Below the pieces are notes generated by a model that was not told the origin of the DNA, searched no databases, and saw only the letters and a program-made list of their open reading frames with translations. Position numbers and translations under genes: made by a program. From Ligula intestinalis (lineage: Eukaryota > Platyhelminthes > Cestoda > Diphyllobothriidea > Diphyllobothriidae), in assembly GCA_036362985.1 (NCBI GenBank), contig JAYGXS010000008.1, forward strand, positions 25,365,680 through 25,429,679: a stretch of DNA of 64,000 nucleotides. The letters are read 5' to 3'. Below, one piece after another: positions 44,265 through 55,814 of this stretch (positions are counted from its first letter, which is position 1; the number at the start of each line of letters is the position of its first letter).

Positions 44265-45065
44265 AGTTCCAGAAGTCAATTCAGAAGTAGAAAGAGGGAT
44301 TCTTGGAACTGCTGTTATCGCAGGGCGTAAAGTAAGTTAAACCGTAGCAACTGCGATCTTCAGAACATGGTTTGTTAGTGGAGAATATTTCCATAGACAC
44401 CAGAGTATTAGGAACAGTATAATGTGTACACAGATGAATAAAGAGTAGCTGGAAAGAGATTTGACTTGGAGAGCGTACGACCAGCCACGAGAGCCAGCCC
44501 GGTCGATGTGCTTTCTTAAGAGCAGTCAGGCCAGTGCAGGCTTGCTATTTGTCGCTGGCCCAAAAAGGCATCTATGCGGCAACTGCGATTAGAAGTCCAC
44601 CGACGTCGAGAACCGCATCGGTGGATATTTGGATACGTCCACTTCGACGCGCACTACTCACAACGCTGTCATACCCTACTTGCTGTCAGAGCTGATCGCC
44701 GCAGAAGCAGAAGCAAGGGTGCAGCTAATTTTGTTCATCAAGGAGTGTAAATATCCTCGACCTCATCTCACAAGCCAACGAGTTCGAAGCTTAATGGTAA
44801 GGGGTCTAGATTCTGATCATAAAGGTCACGAGTTCGAGGCTCGGTTGGTGCATCGTTTGGGGTTGGGGATGGCTGGCTGAAGATGGCTAATAAGCCAAAA
44901 CTGGCCCCTCCAGTCTCAGTTGTCTTTGCCGGCAAACGTAGTTGCCCAAAGTGCTAGTTGCTTTACTGCTGTCGAGGCCCGCGAAATAAGGCCTATAGCA
45001 AAGGCGAAATGGTACAAGTGAGTTCATTTAGCGATGGGTGAACGTTTAGCAACGAGAGTCAAATT
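44265..45065 (+). repeat. 0.8-kb duplicated segment, copy 1
   Basis: Nearly identical (about 95% by eye) to 50352-51155 over most of its length, from 'gcgagttccagaag' through 'cttggagagcgtacgaccag' to a terminal SINE unit with A-box-like GCTTAATGGTAAGGG and B box GTTCGAGGCTC. A small open frame exists in copy 2 but is changed here by indels, so it is not a conserved gene. Confidence 0.88.
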
Positions 45066-45079
45066 TCTGCTCGTTCCCA

Positions 45080-45320
45080 TAGAAGCACGAGCATTTATGT
45101 AGTCAATCTCTCACAAATTTCAAACTAACATGAATGATTCGGTAGATCCACAACGTCTCAGCGACCACCTCCCGCTTTCTTGCATCGCTTGGATTTCGAG
45201 TTGCACACAGGCAACCATAATGAACTCACCAATGAGAACAAAGAGCCCATTGTTATGGCGAAAAGTTTGGAGCGTTCTAGAGGCACTAGTGTAGTTGCGG
45301 GCAAAGCAACTACGTCAGTG
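45080..45320. other. Unrecognised sequence upstream of a PLE tail
   Basis: A 65-codon open frame (45180-45377) runs into the PLE tail below; I see no domain in its first half. Confidence 0.3.
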
Positions 45321-45715
45321 AAACTGGTATACTTCTCAAGACGTGAATTACAAAACGCATGGCAACAGTGCGGCTAAATGATGCCAATTCGCAAATTGCG
45401 GCTCATTCGACGATATTTGGCCATACAAAAACCTTGATGAGGTGGAAATTCTTGCCAAGAATTACTTGAGTCATGACCCATGAATCCATAAAAAAGTGCA
45501 ACAACCTGTCCAGTCCATATTCGGTGCTGAGGCTTAATTAGGCCAAAGCATGTCGCTACTTGAGAACCGCACAGGCCACCGCGTCATCCTACACCAACAC
45601 CGGGGAACCGGAAGGCCGAGCAACTATCACGTCCTATTGTACCACCCGCGACGCAGTTTCAGCAGGTCATGCCTTGCATGCTGATCATCAAGAAATTAAC
45701 GCACAAGAGGCAAAT
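45320..45715 (+). pseudogene. PLE GIY-YIG C-terminal tail
   Basis: Plus frame KRMATVRLNDANSQIAAHST then IFGH, with decayed remnants of the FKFDEA, SINK.ND and PYSVLRLN sections and a TAQATASS tail. Same group as 29530-29930 and 31840-32198. Several stops. Confidence 0.75.
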
Positions 45716-46210
45716 CATCGCTAATTGTCTGTATCCTATAAAAACTACACCTGCTTTTACATGTATAACTTGATTCTGCCGCTGTTTTCTGCTTAAGTCT
45801 TTGATGAGGAATCTGCGAAGGATGGCAAAACGTCAGGTGAATCAAATTTTTCTCCCAATGATTGCAATTTCTGCTTCTCCATTACTTTTTGGCACTCGCC
45901 TGTTCACTTGTATTGGCACGTTTATCAACGTTGAGCAATCATCACGTAAAGTCCAAGACGAGTGATGAGATTTCAGCAGATAACGTCCCCCACAGGCTTG
46001 CTATCAAGCAATTTACACACCAGAGGGTAATTATCCCCGATGGGGTAACCATTATTTTACATACGTGTGCACTATCCTAGTTACTGTAGCCAAAAAATAC
46101 TGCAGTGCCCTGTGTACGCATAACTTCTAGCTAATGCTGTTTTTAATGCTCGATGCGAGCATAAATCCGAAACGTCAGGCGAATAAACAAATGTTGTGTA
46201 AATAATTAAG
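45715..46210 (+). mobile_element. Two PLE pLTRs in tandem
   Basis: Two pLTR 3' parts in the same direction: a core ending with GTC at 45834, and a second ending with GTC at 46176, exactly 342 nt apart. Both are followed by AGG.GAAT. The interval contains 'gctatcaagcaatttacaca', also in other pLTRs (49008-49035). Tandem pLTRs are the form in which dimeric hammerheads could cut. Confidence 0.7.
45801..45834 (+). ncRNA. Hammerhead-like motif, first of a tandem pair
   Basis: TTGATGA (C3 to U), stem II GAATC...GGATG region, AAAAC, GTC; total 34 nt. Confidence 0.55.
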
Positions 46211-46587
46211 CTACCAATGAGGCATGTTTCCATGGACGTTGGTATTACAGATGACTATGTGCTAGATTTCAGAAGGTATGGGATCGCCTAAGGAGTTTAA
46301 GTGTCAGTTTTAGTGCTACCGTCGGGGAGATGCCAAGAACGCCGAAATAGGTACTCCTTGGCCTGAAGTAAATGTTCCCTACAGTAATACGGGTGTTCAC
46401 ATTCCTGTGTCCGACCATTTATAAAGTTCTGTTTACGACAAACATTGTTTTCTAAACTAAAGGATGGTTTCCCTTAAGTTATAAGGTTAAAAGGACGGCG
46501 AAATTATTTCTTAAAAGGTAAAAGTGCTTCGTATTTTCTGTAAGGTATATTGAAATTTCAGTTTAGCTAAGTGGGAAACATTCGCGT

Positions 46588-46800
46588 GCTCGGTGGGAGT
46601 TGAAACCATACAGCAGGGAAGGCTTTTGCGCAGCAAAGAGTCTACCCATTGAGCAACCAAGACACGCCAACAGCTTTGAATCTTATCACAGTTGGGTTGA
46701 TTTACTCGCCTAAACCGCTTTGCTTATGGAATCAAAAATTACGGATGCACTAAGTTGACACCTATAATTCACTAGAGTGACTACAAAGGTAACCTAGACC
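46588..46800 (-). mobile_element. tRNA-derived SINE head
   Basis: Minus strand: D-arm-like TTGGTTGCTCAATGGGTAGA, T-arm-like GGTTTCAACTCCC at 46600-46610. The neighbouring 'tatggaatcaaaaattac' block matches the element at 24.15 kb. Confidence 0.6.
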
Positions 46801-48880
46801 ACGCATTTTCCACAATTTTGTCAACTAACTTATCCATATCTGCAGAGCTCTTCTAATAAATGTTGTAATTTCTTGGACTGCAAAAACAGACAGGGAAACA
46901 CTTGCTGCTAAGGTAAACACTTTTGTAGAGTGGAGTTTTTACGAAAAGCTAAAAAACCAACTTTTGCAAATTCCGACATACCGCGACCCCTGAAATATGT
47001 TGGAATACTGCTACACAATAATCAGTTGGGCCTAACAAAGGTAATCCTTTCTAATCGAAAAATTAAAAAAAAGCATTTTAGAATGGGAAAAAAGAAAATT
47101 AAATCGCTGTGGCACTATGCGATCAAGAGCCGAGACAGTGCATGGAGCTTAGTGCAAGATTTTAGTGAAGTAGATGCGCAAGTGTCTTCTGCACTCTAAC
47201 TCTCCATCGTTTCAACCAGTGACAAGAATGAAGTCGAGATGACTAAAACAGGCTTTGGGCGAAAGCCGCTCTCTCCAATGCAGCCCAAAAAACACCATCT
47301 AACTTAGTTTTTGGTGACGGTAGACTGTATGCGTGTACAACTGCACTGTAAACTCTCATTCACCTATGGTGGGTGTCTAGCCAGACTATAGGAATTCAGG
47401 GTTGGAACTAATTTTACCTCCAGTGGTATTTCCAATACTAATAACTAGGGCGCAGGTGAGTAATTGTATTTGCTGACTGTATCTTAAGTCAGAAGTGACG
47501 CTGATTAAAGTCAGTACTGGGCTCATATCCCTTCAGGAAGTGTAGTAGTACTGGGCTTAGCAGTGACGCTACCATTTGTGGGAGGTGATGCTGATTCAGA
47601 CACGCTTGTGATGTGAATCTTGGTTTCAACTTATCCGAGTCAGTACATTTTTGGGGCCTTGAGAACAGGAGAGCTTGCGTCTTGCGTTTGTTTTCATCTG
47701 CTTAATTCTACACATCAGGCTGTACTCGTTTGTATTCAGTTGGGATTACGGTATTTCTGGTAGAGGTGCCTGTGCTAATGTGCTTAATCGAGTACTTATG
47801 CCTTCTTAGGCCAGTAAATAATATAGGTCAGCACGGCCTTTGTGTGCTTTTTTTGTAATTCGCACCCAGTATGCACTTCAAATCTCTTTGAGAAAAAAGG
47901 ATTAGAATTTGGATGATAATAAAAGAGGGTTTGTGAATGACGCACAAGTCATATCATGTCCTTATGTCGTGCAGTTTCCCGTCTATTGACTAACATTTTG
48001 GCCTACTACAGATTATATCGGTTGCTTTGGACATTACAGAAGTGTGAACCTTGAATATTATTATTATTATGTTATTAAAATATTTAAAAACGGAGCACTA
48101 CAGGGCTGCATTTGTTTTTCGCCCACTCAGTTCTAGGCTTAAACGTAAGAGTAGGCTTTGAGAACTAGAATACACTAACTTAGAGACTCGACAGCGTAAT
48201 CTATGACGTACATTTTTGTCGAACTTTAGTAATGAAGTTACAACCAGCTACATTTTAAGGTACGCTAGATTAGAATTGTGTAGCTAATCAAGCAAATTGC
48301 TTTTGTGCCTCATATAGTCAGCCCACATAGTTCATCCACCCAAATTCAGTGAATATGAAAGTGATCAATGTAATATTTCAGTCTTCGATATAAGTTTTTG
48401 AAATGGTTTAAAATTGGCAAACTTCCGGTTAGCGCACTATTTCGAACAGGTTTTTGCGGAATTCACCTGCGCTGAAGCGACAGCTAAAAAATAAACTCGG
48501 CACAGACAAAACTGTGAATCGTGAAAAATCCGTGCTTGTTCTTCTTATGTTAAGAAAGTTGTCTACAACACGTAATCTGCTGATATCATTATTTTGTTTT
48601 TTTCTTACGCCGACTAGAGTGAGATATGCACGCCTACCCCAGCCGCACTATGGTGCAAATAAAAAGGTTTCACGAGTTGATTACTAGCAAAGACGGATGC
48701 GGGGGTGGTGGGCAATCTAGTTAAATGTCTTACTGAATTATTATTATCATCATCATTGAATAGCCAATTACCGAATTCTGCATGCTATTAATCTCGGATG
48801 CTCGGATTGCTCGTGTGTTTGCTCTCTGCGCACTTCAACAAATTTCAAAATTGCCAAAATAAATGAACATGTGAGAAGAT
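46800..48880. other. No recognised feature
   Basis: About 2 kb with only short frames. Small ATT/ATC microsatellites occur at 48058-48075 and 48736-48760. Confidence 0.4.
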
Positions 48881-48917
48881 AAAGGTGCGATCGCTGGGAA
48901 GAAACTTTTATTCGCCT

Positions 48918-48951
48918 GACTTTTCGAAGTTCGTCGCGGATGCCTCATCAG
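48918..48951 (-). ncRNA. Hammerhead-like motif, intact CUGAUGA
   Basis: Minus strand: CTGATGA, a weak stem II, GAAAA, GTC; total 34 nt. Confidence 0.6.
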
Positions 48952-49160
48952 AGACCTCATCATACACAATAGCAGAAGCGTGTAGTTCCTGCACGCTGCG
49001 GGCCAGTCATCAAGCAATAAATGCACCAGAAGGCAGTTATACACAACAGGGGATTCGTCAATTGTCATAAGTGCGCAGTACTAAAGTGACTGCATCCTCC
49101 AAATACTGCAATCCCTGTGCACAAAATGACCCGATTCTGCTATTGTTCACAGAAGTGTCT

Positions 49161-49194
49161 CTGAGGAAGAATCCACGACGCACTTCGAAACATC
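49161..49194 (+). ncRNA. Hammerhead-like motif, intact core
   Basis: CTGAGGA, a weak stem II, GAAAC, ATC; total 34 nt. All invariant bases present. Confidence 0.6.
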
Positions 49195-49234
49195 AGGCTT
49201 ATTAACGTCTTCGCAAAAGTAGCTTATGTAGGCC

Positions 49235-50350
49235 CACTCATATACCCCGAGTCCCAGCATTTTGTCCTGCGACAATGGTGGTTATAGAATTTAAGGGGTT
49301 GGGAAATAGGATAGGCAGAGAAGGACATTTTTTGAAGTTAGTGTAAAGTGAAAAAATGTAGTCGAACTTGTTCCGCATGTAAATTAAGGATATGCGTGGC
49401 ATTTGGCGCCGCGGACTATACTTATATTACTTCAGAACAGTAATTTATACATTAGGTAAGTTGAAGTAGACGACCTCCTTACCACCATTTTAATTTCTCA
49501 GGAAATTCAAGGAACCTGCAATTATATAATCGGGTTTTTCTACAATTAGTTAAACGCTGATATAGATTAGAAAAATCTACAGATATAAGTAAACAACACT
49601 TCTTAATGCAGTTAAAAAATGCACTTAGCATTTATTAAAGCATATTACACCGCGTGTTCTTATTCCCCACCCATAAAACTGTGTTAGCACCTTTTTCATA
49701 TGAGAACGTGCAGTGAGTATGGATTAATGAGTGGGCCTACATAACCTACTTTTGCCAAGGTCTGACCTGGCGATCAGATCTCATTCTTTTCTTGCTTTAC
49801 CTTTTCAACATTTAAATCTATAATTTTCTCTTCTCAGGAGGTATAAGTTACATACAAAAGCCAGACTTTTACCCCAACGGCCTATCCCTTCCTAGTTCTG
49901 TGACTCAGTTGAGCAGCGTGCCGCGTTTGTGCCTAAACCTTTAGGACTTCTCAGAAGAGGTCCGCGTTACCACTGCTGACCCCTGGCCCCTTTAATCGCC
50001 AAAACAGACACATCTGTCTTGGTCAATTCACTGCCGTCGACCGAGGCACTGTCGCATGCTCTTCAGCTGTCACTGCCCGTGTGCTGAGTTGGAGGTGGAC
50101 TCAACTGTCAGTCAGGCCTTTGCATTAAATTTTACCCTATCCTGCCTTCTGAATTGAAAACCCTTCAGTACTTAACACCAGGCGACAAGGATGAACAGTT
50201 TTCGACGATAAGTGCAGCATATTGTGACCGCAGCCTTCCAGCTCTCTTGGGTGGCTCCTTTTGCCCATTCATCTGCATCAACCTGTCCTACGTCTGTTTT
50301 CTCGACTTTTGGGATCCAGTTGACATATTGCGCTTGAAAACAAAATGGAA
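49235..50350. other. No recognised feature
   Basis: No gene, RNA or repeat that I can delimit. Confidence 0.35.
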
Positions 50351-50351
50351 T

Positions 50352-51155
50352 AAGCGAGTTCCAGAAGCCAATTCAGAAGTAGAAAGAGGGATTCTTGGAA
50401 CTGCTGTTATCGCAGGGCGTAAAGTAAGTTAAACCGTAGCAACTGCGATCTTCAGAACATGGTTTGTTAGTGGAGAATAGTTTCATAGACACCAGAGTAT
50501 TAGGAACAGTATTATGTGTACACAGATGAACAAAGAGTAGCTGGAAAGAGATTTGACTTGGAGAGCGTACGACCAGCCAGGAGAGCCAGCCCGGTCGATG
50601 TGCTTTCTTATGAGCAGTCAGGCCAGTGCAGGCTTGCTATTTGTCGCCGGCCCAAATGGCATCTATGCAGCAACTGTGATAAGCTGTCCACAGGCGTCGA
50701 GAACCGCATCGGTGGGCATTTGGATAAGTCCACTTCGACGCGAACTACTCACAACGCTGTCATACCCTACTTGCTGTCAGAGCTGATTGCCGCAGAAACA
50801 GAAGCAAGGGTCAGCCAATGTCACTCGTCAAGGAGTGTATATATCCTCGACCTCATCCCACTAGCCAACGAGTTCGAACCTTAATGGTTAGGGGTCTAGA
50901 TTCTGATCATAAAGGTCACGAGTTCGAGGCTCGAGTGGTGCATCGTTTGGGGTTGGGGATGGCTGGCTGAAGATGGCTAACAAGCCGAAACTGGCCCTTC
51001 CAGTCTCCGTTGCCTTTGCTGGCAAACATATTTACCCATAGTGCTAGCTGCTACACCTATTGTTGAGGCCCAAGAAATAAGGCCCACAGTAAAGGTGAAA
51101 TGGTACAATTGAGGTCATTTAGCGATCGGTGAACGTTTATTAACAAGCGTCAACT
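50352..51155 (+). repeat. 0.8-kb duplicated segment, copy 2, ending in a SINE
   Basis: Copy of 44265-45065. Frames of 122 and 77 codons overlap here; both are shifted by indels in the other copy and carry no domain. The SINE unit at its end has A-box-like CCTTAATGGTTAGGG (50879-50893) and B box GTTCGAGGCTC, then 'ggctggctgaagatggctaa'. Confidence 0.88.
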
Positions 51156-52260
51156 TTTTAAATTGCAAAATTATTGTGAACCCTGCCAGTGCTTATAATT
51201 GCATCTAGTTTATTGAAACAACAGACCGTATACAAGCAGACACTACGAGAAAGAGCTAGCATAGAACTTATAGAATTTGCAATGGATGAAGATCATGTAC
51301 TTAACTTTATGGGAAGCAATATTAACTTGAAGGGCACAATGTTACAATGTCTTGGCCTTAAATTCCAAAGCCAGGCAAGCCCTCCTTTCCTAATTCGTAA
51401 CTTTACTAACACTTACAATAGCCCTGACTAGAATATGGGTCAAGACCTTCCGTACTTTAACCTTATTCATGAGCAAGCCTTCTCCATTGCTAAACAGTGA
51501 ACAGTTCGGCGGTCGGTTTCCATGAGGTCCACTACGAGCTTCAGTATGCTTAAGGCTGACGCGGGCGCTATGGCTGGATTATAGTGGATTTCGACTCACC
51601 GGATATACCTCACTCTCACTCTCTTACCATTTCCACACTCGGTGTCATGCAAAAAGCCGAGAAGACCAGCGCTGGGGGGAGGGCGCAAGTGTCTAGCCCA
51701 GCTAACATTCCAATAGCGGTACCAACAGTAAACCTTGCTAGGTAGGCCCCCGCGTGCACGGGAGCGCCACAAAGGCCCTTACAGCCTAGCTTTCAGTCCG
51801 CCAGTTATCCAATCCACACAACGAGACACACATTGGCCTGACTTCGGTTTCCAAGTTATCCCATCAGTTGGCAATTCTCCAAGTCGCGGCTTTTGTCGCC
51901 CCGTGATACCGTCTCGCACATCAGATTGACTAAAGTGAGGAAGGAAAGGCGCTGAAGATCGAACACACTTTCCTCCTCCCCCAACCGACTGCAACGAGCT
52001 AGCGTCTAGCTGATCGGTTGCTTAAGGGTGGAAGGGGCAGTGGTTGACTGTGCGGGCGAACCTGTCTACGCGTACCACAGCACGGCCTGGCCCTCCTGAC
52101 ACACATCAGGATAAACATAACCAGGGATTGGAAGGAGCTGGTGCCTCCTGACTCCCAGACCATTCATCATTTCTTCACAATTTGTAAATGCGTCAGTTGG
52201 TAGTGCTTAAAAGTAAATCAAGCCAGAGTTGGGCGTTTTAAACCAGGCTGTACAAGAGCA
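51155..52260. other. No recognised gene
   Basis: 51770-51830 ('ctttcagtccgccagttatc') resembles 36533-36556, a small repeat. Nothing else recognised. Confidence 0.35.
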
Positions 52261-53070
52261 GAAAAAAGACGAGAAGAAGAAGAAAGCTGGGGGTAAGAAA
52301 ACTAGAATACGGCTCACCTTTCACTGCAGGTTCTTTTAAGAAGCTTAAAGCTTACATGCATACGGAGGTACAGATACGATAGTCTTGCGTGACCTACATT
52401 TTCACATGGGCTGCAATCTGCGTTGGATTTGAGCCTGAATTTCTGAAATGTCAGTGCCCTTCTATCTATGTTTTTTGACTGACTTTGACAAGACTTATAT
52501 GGCTAATAAGCTAATACTAACTTTCTGCTTACAGTAATAATACTCGAGTACTAGTGATCTCACCAAGTAGTACTAACATATATGATGCCCTAATACAGAT
52601 ACATTGGTGTGGAGGATTAGCAGACAAATTAAACGAAACAGTTTCCAACTTATCTGGGAGGCTACTTACCTTGAAGTAACCTGCTGAGCTCGGAGATGGC
52701 AAGACGATGATCGGTCCAACAATGCATTGGCTGAGTTATTTTGAGCGTATGTGGCGGAAGGTTGCGTTAGCGAGTCTCCGGTTGATGAAGGTGCTAAGTA
52801 AGACGCTGTAAAAGTACATATAAGTACACAGAGCCAAGGTAAGGTCAGTGAAAGTGTTTGTTAGAAGACTCATTAAGGAGTTCTTTTGGCCTCTCCTCAT
52901 GAGGACTAACTACATCTTTTTTTTTCTGTCAGCACATGAAGTTTACCTCGTCTTTAGAATAAAAAATTATCGATGACCTCATTAGAGTACTCATCCCCGA
53001 GATTCTGATTCCTCCTTTTAACAGGCTCGAAAAGAACTTTTTCCATTACCAGTTAAGTTAGCCAAAGGAC
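52260..53070 (+). repeat. Repeat K, copy 1
   Basis: Collinear with 54590-55320: 'gaaatgtcagcg.ccct', 'tatgacctac.tt', 'atggc.aagacgatgatcg', 'tgcatcgactgagt', 'gagcgtatgtg', 'gtcagcacatga.gtt' and 'ccat.accagtta'. Its first 220 bp also match 53690-53990. No protein recognised. Confidence 0.7.
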
Positions 53071-53292
53071 TATCTTTCGCTTTTGGCTGAAGATTATGGC
53101 ACTCGTGGCTTGATTGAATATGGTAACAAGTACCCCAGAATGAGGCGTGACCCTGTGCTAAAGAACAGAATATTAATTGTTGATGAACGTTCTCCGATTG
53201 ATTATGCAACTCACTTGCCCTGCATTCTGCCTTGGAACTCCTTGTGGAGCCCCGTCAGCATCCGCGAACAGCGGCCGGTGTCTAGGCATTGA

Positions 53293-53316
53293 GGAGAAGA
53301 AGAAGAAGAAGAAGAA
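53293..53316 (+). repeat. GAA microsatellite
   Basis: About eight GAA units. It sits at the outer edge of the pLTR pair, in line with the 'gaagaag' edge of most pLTR copies. Confidence 0.9.
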
Positions 53317-53350
53317 GATTCGATCACTCAGACAATACGTTTATTCACCT

Positions 53351-53384
53351 GACGTTTTGACATCCGTCGCGGATTCATCATCAA
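53351..53384 (-). ncRNA. Hammerhead-like motif
   Basis: Minus strand: TTGATGA (C3 to U), stem II ATCCG-CGA-CGGAT, AAAAC, GTC; total 34 nt. Confidence 0.6.
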
Positions 53385-53414
53385 AGACGTGACCCGTATC
53401 TGCGACTCATGTCT

Positions 53415-53448
53415 CTGATGATGAATCCGCGACGGATGTCAAAACTTC
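53415..53448 (+). ncRNA. Hammerhead-like motif, intact CUGAUGA
   Basis: CTGATGA, stem II ATCCG-CGA-CGGAT (53425-53437) extended by GA/TC, AAAAC for GAAAC, TTC; total 34 nt. Confidence 0.65.
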
Positions 53449-53661
53449 AGGTGAATAAACGCATTGTCTTAGCGATCAAGTCTTTGTATTCTCAACTGCT
53501 TCCTAAGACACGCATATTCGCTTGTTTTGACAGTCTAGGCAGTGCCGGCAAAGATGGAGGAGACTGGCATTTAGCGATTTCTAGCTCATAAGCCGTCATC
53601 AGCCAGCCATACCCAATCTCAAGTAGCGCACCACCCGAGGCTGACCAGGAGACAAAAGAAA

Positions 53662-53714
53662 CAGGAGGAGGAGGAAGAGGACGAGGAGGAGGAGGAGGAG
53701 GAGGAGGAGGAGAA
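53662..53714 (+). repeat. GGA microsatellite
   Basis: Over 50 nt of GGA/GAG units with few interruptions. It creates Ser-rich and Pro-rich open frames on the minus strand that are not genes. Confidence 0.95.
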
Positions 53715-53990
53715 AGATACAGATACAGAGAGGCGAGTGGGTAGTTGGGGAGTAAGAACACTTGAATACAGCTTACCCTTCACTGGAGGTTCTTCTAGGA
53801 GTGCTGGAAGCTGGCATGCATGCCTAACGACAAAATGAACAGACCAGAGCGACCTCAGTTTTAACATGTATTAAAATCTGCACTGCACTGGAGCCTGAAT
53901 TTTCGAAATTTTGGCGTCCATCTATCTATGTTTTATGACCTGCATTTACAAGACTGCCATCAATAAAAAGTTAAGACCATAGACATACAT
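53715..53990 (+). repeat. Repeat K, partial copy
   Basis: Matches 52290-52500: 'aatac.gctcacc.ttcact', 'ggttcttc', 'gcatgcat', 'gagcctgaattt', 'ctatctatgttttatgacc' and 'aagact'. Confidence 0.6.
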
Positions 53991-54169
53991 CCTGCTTACC
54001 AGTTGGAACGCAAACGGCTCGAATCAGTTCAAAGAAGGTCAGCAGGACGGCGAAGAAGGCACAAGCGTGGAGTAGAACTGAGTGTAGAGGAAGATAGGAG
54101 AGGAGTCGGCTAGGGACCAGGTGGTTAGCTTGGGACTCTACCTCACCACTACCGCGCACACGAGGTTGA

Positions 54170-54540
54170 CATGAAGTCATGTGAGCAGCAACAAGTGAAA
54201 CGTCCGTTGGTGGCTGAGAGAAAAGCTAGTAATTGGACTGACTTGCCAACAATTACGACAGCAGCAAAGGGGGCAAAGGTCACACGAGCCCCCCAGCGGT
54301 CAATCTCACGGACAGTCAGCAGCGAACAAGCAGGTCAAAGTTCATGCGCTGAACACAGATATAATAACAGGCATGCAGCGAGGCTGCAACAGACCCGGCA
54401 AATAGGAACAACCCCCACGTCTGTCTGACGATGGAAACAAGCGAGTGTCCGAAACTTCAGTCCCAATATAACTCGGTTCATGTCCTTCAACCTTCTTCTT
54501 CGTCTTCTTTTGAGGATGATGAAAACGACAGTAGTTTATG
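54170..54540 (+). mobile_element. PLE 3' terminus, plus strand
   Basis: 'agatataataacaggcatgc' and the following block match the reverse complement of 43530-43580. It continues through an intact-core hammerhead-like motif to 'ttcttcgtcttcttttgagg', the family's outer edge. Confidence 0.7.
54425..54458 (+). ncRNA. Hammerhead-like motif, intact core
   Basis: CTGACGA (54425-54431), a weak stem II, GAAAC (54451-54455), TTC; total 34 nt. The triplet is UUC rather than GUC, within the NUH rule. Confidence 0.65.
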
Positions 54541-54589
54541 TAGTACACCTCATTAATTCCTTTTCCCAGAAGTGCGCAAGACAGGGGCT

Positions 54590-55320
54590 CATATGTTCGA
54601 AATGTCAGCGTCCCTATATCTTTGTTTATGACCTACTTTAAGAAGACCGGCATGGCTAAAGAGCTAAGACTTACTTACTGCTGGCAGTAATAATATCAAA
54701 TTACTAATTTTTATTATACTACTAAGCGTTCCAAGTAGTAATATTACATAAGACACCATTACAAAATATATTAGTTTGGATACTTAGCAAACGAATTCAA
54801 CGAGACAGTATTCAACTTACCGTGGGGGAGGCACTTTCTGTGAGGTCACTTGCATGCTTGGAGGCGGATGCTTGTCATGGAGATGGCGAGACGATCATCG
54901 ATCCAACCGTGCATCGACTGAGTCACTGGGAGCGTATGTGACTGATAGTCGACACGCGTGGGCGACTTTCAGTAGGTGTATTGATAGTGCATTGTATGTA
55001 ATGTAGGTTTGCGTTGGCGAGACTCTGAGTGATGAGGCTGCTAATGAGGTCGCTACAATGTATTTATGTGTGCACAGGGCCAAGAACAGGTCAGTGAAAA
55101 GCCACGTAAGAAGTCTCCTTTTAGTTGTTCATTTGGCATGTCCTCGTGTGCAACAACCCTATCGTTTTCGCTGTCAGCACATGACGTTCAGCTCATCCTA
55201 AGAAAAAAATATAGTTCTTCATAAACCCCTTAGAGTACGCATTCTCCAGATGATAGTTCTTGCTTTCATCATGCTCGAAATGATTTTTCCATAACCAGTT
55301 ATGTTAGCTGACACGATAGC
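54590..55320 (+). repeat. Repeat K, copy 2
   Basis: Collinear partner of 52430-53070. It has an extra approximately 60 bp ('gatagtcgacacgcgtgggc' region) that copy 1 lacks. Confidence 0.7.
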
Positions 55321-55324
55321 TGTC

Positions 55325-55714
55325 GATTTTTGGCCAGTCATGCTCAGATCCAAGTGAGTCCCACCTGGGCCATGAACTCGCAATCTTTGTGCTCAAAGTT
55401 CCAGGCTTGGACGTGACAAGACTTGGGGCTACATATGACTCACTTACGACGGTTACTAAGCCAAAAATGGATATTCCAGACTCCATTGTCTTTACGGGCA
55501 TTACTACCCGCCTAACGAAGTAGCTGCTACGGCTGCCAGTGCCCCTGGCGAGACCTTAGACAGAACGGGAAAGATGAATTGCATTAGCGGTAGTGCAAGC
55601 GTTCATCAACCAATGCATTTTGTTATAAATATATATATATATTTATATATATATATATATTTATTTTTTTTCTGGCCAAATTAAATTTACTGTATAATGC
55701 AATATGTTATAAAC
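55325..55714 (+). repeat. Inverted duplication, left arm (two SINE bodies fused head to head)
   Basis: Reverse complement of 57047-57400, about 97% identical by eye apart from a 20-nt indel. Within the arm, 55392-55560 is a SINE body on plus and 55325-55391 a SINE body on minus, joined at 'ctcaaagttccaggcttgg'. An AT dinucleotide run lies at 55627-55662. The arm is cut by the N gap. Confidence 0.9.
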
Positions 55715-55814
55715 NNNNNNNNNNNNNNNNNNNNNNNNNNNNNNNNNNNNNNNNNNNNNNNNNNNNNNNNNNNNNNNNNNNNNNNNNNNNNNNNNNNNNN
55801 NNNNNNNNNNNNNN
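55715..55814. other. Assembly gap (100 N)
   Basis: Exactly 100 N, the common convention for a scaffold gap of unknown size. Confidence 0.99.

Larger units (their letters stand above)
48880..49235. mobile_element. Inverted PLE pLTR pair
   Basis: The left pLTR (minus) starts 'gaagataaaggtgcgatcgc' and the right pLTR (plus) ends 'gaaacatcaggcttattaac'. They surround about 200 bp of pLTR-type sequence containing 'gtcatcaagcaataaatgca' and no ORF slice. Confidence 0.75.
53293..53520. mobile_element. Tight inverted pLTR pair
   Basis: 53321-53390 and 53411-53480 are inverted copies of the pLTR end, with only about 20-30 bp between their cores. No ORF slice remains. This is the extreme form of the fold-back layout. 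Confidence 0.85.

Noticed and set aside
50516..50884. 122-codon ORF in the 0.8-kb segment as a conserved gene
   Set aside because: Indels in the 95%-identical sister copy at 44.4-44.8 kb break the frame, so it is not being maintained.
53492..53867. Pro-rich and Ser-rich ORFs on the minus strand
   Set aside because: They are translations of the GGA microsatellite at 53662-53714.
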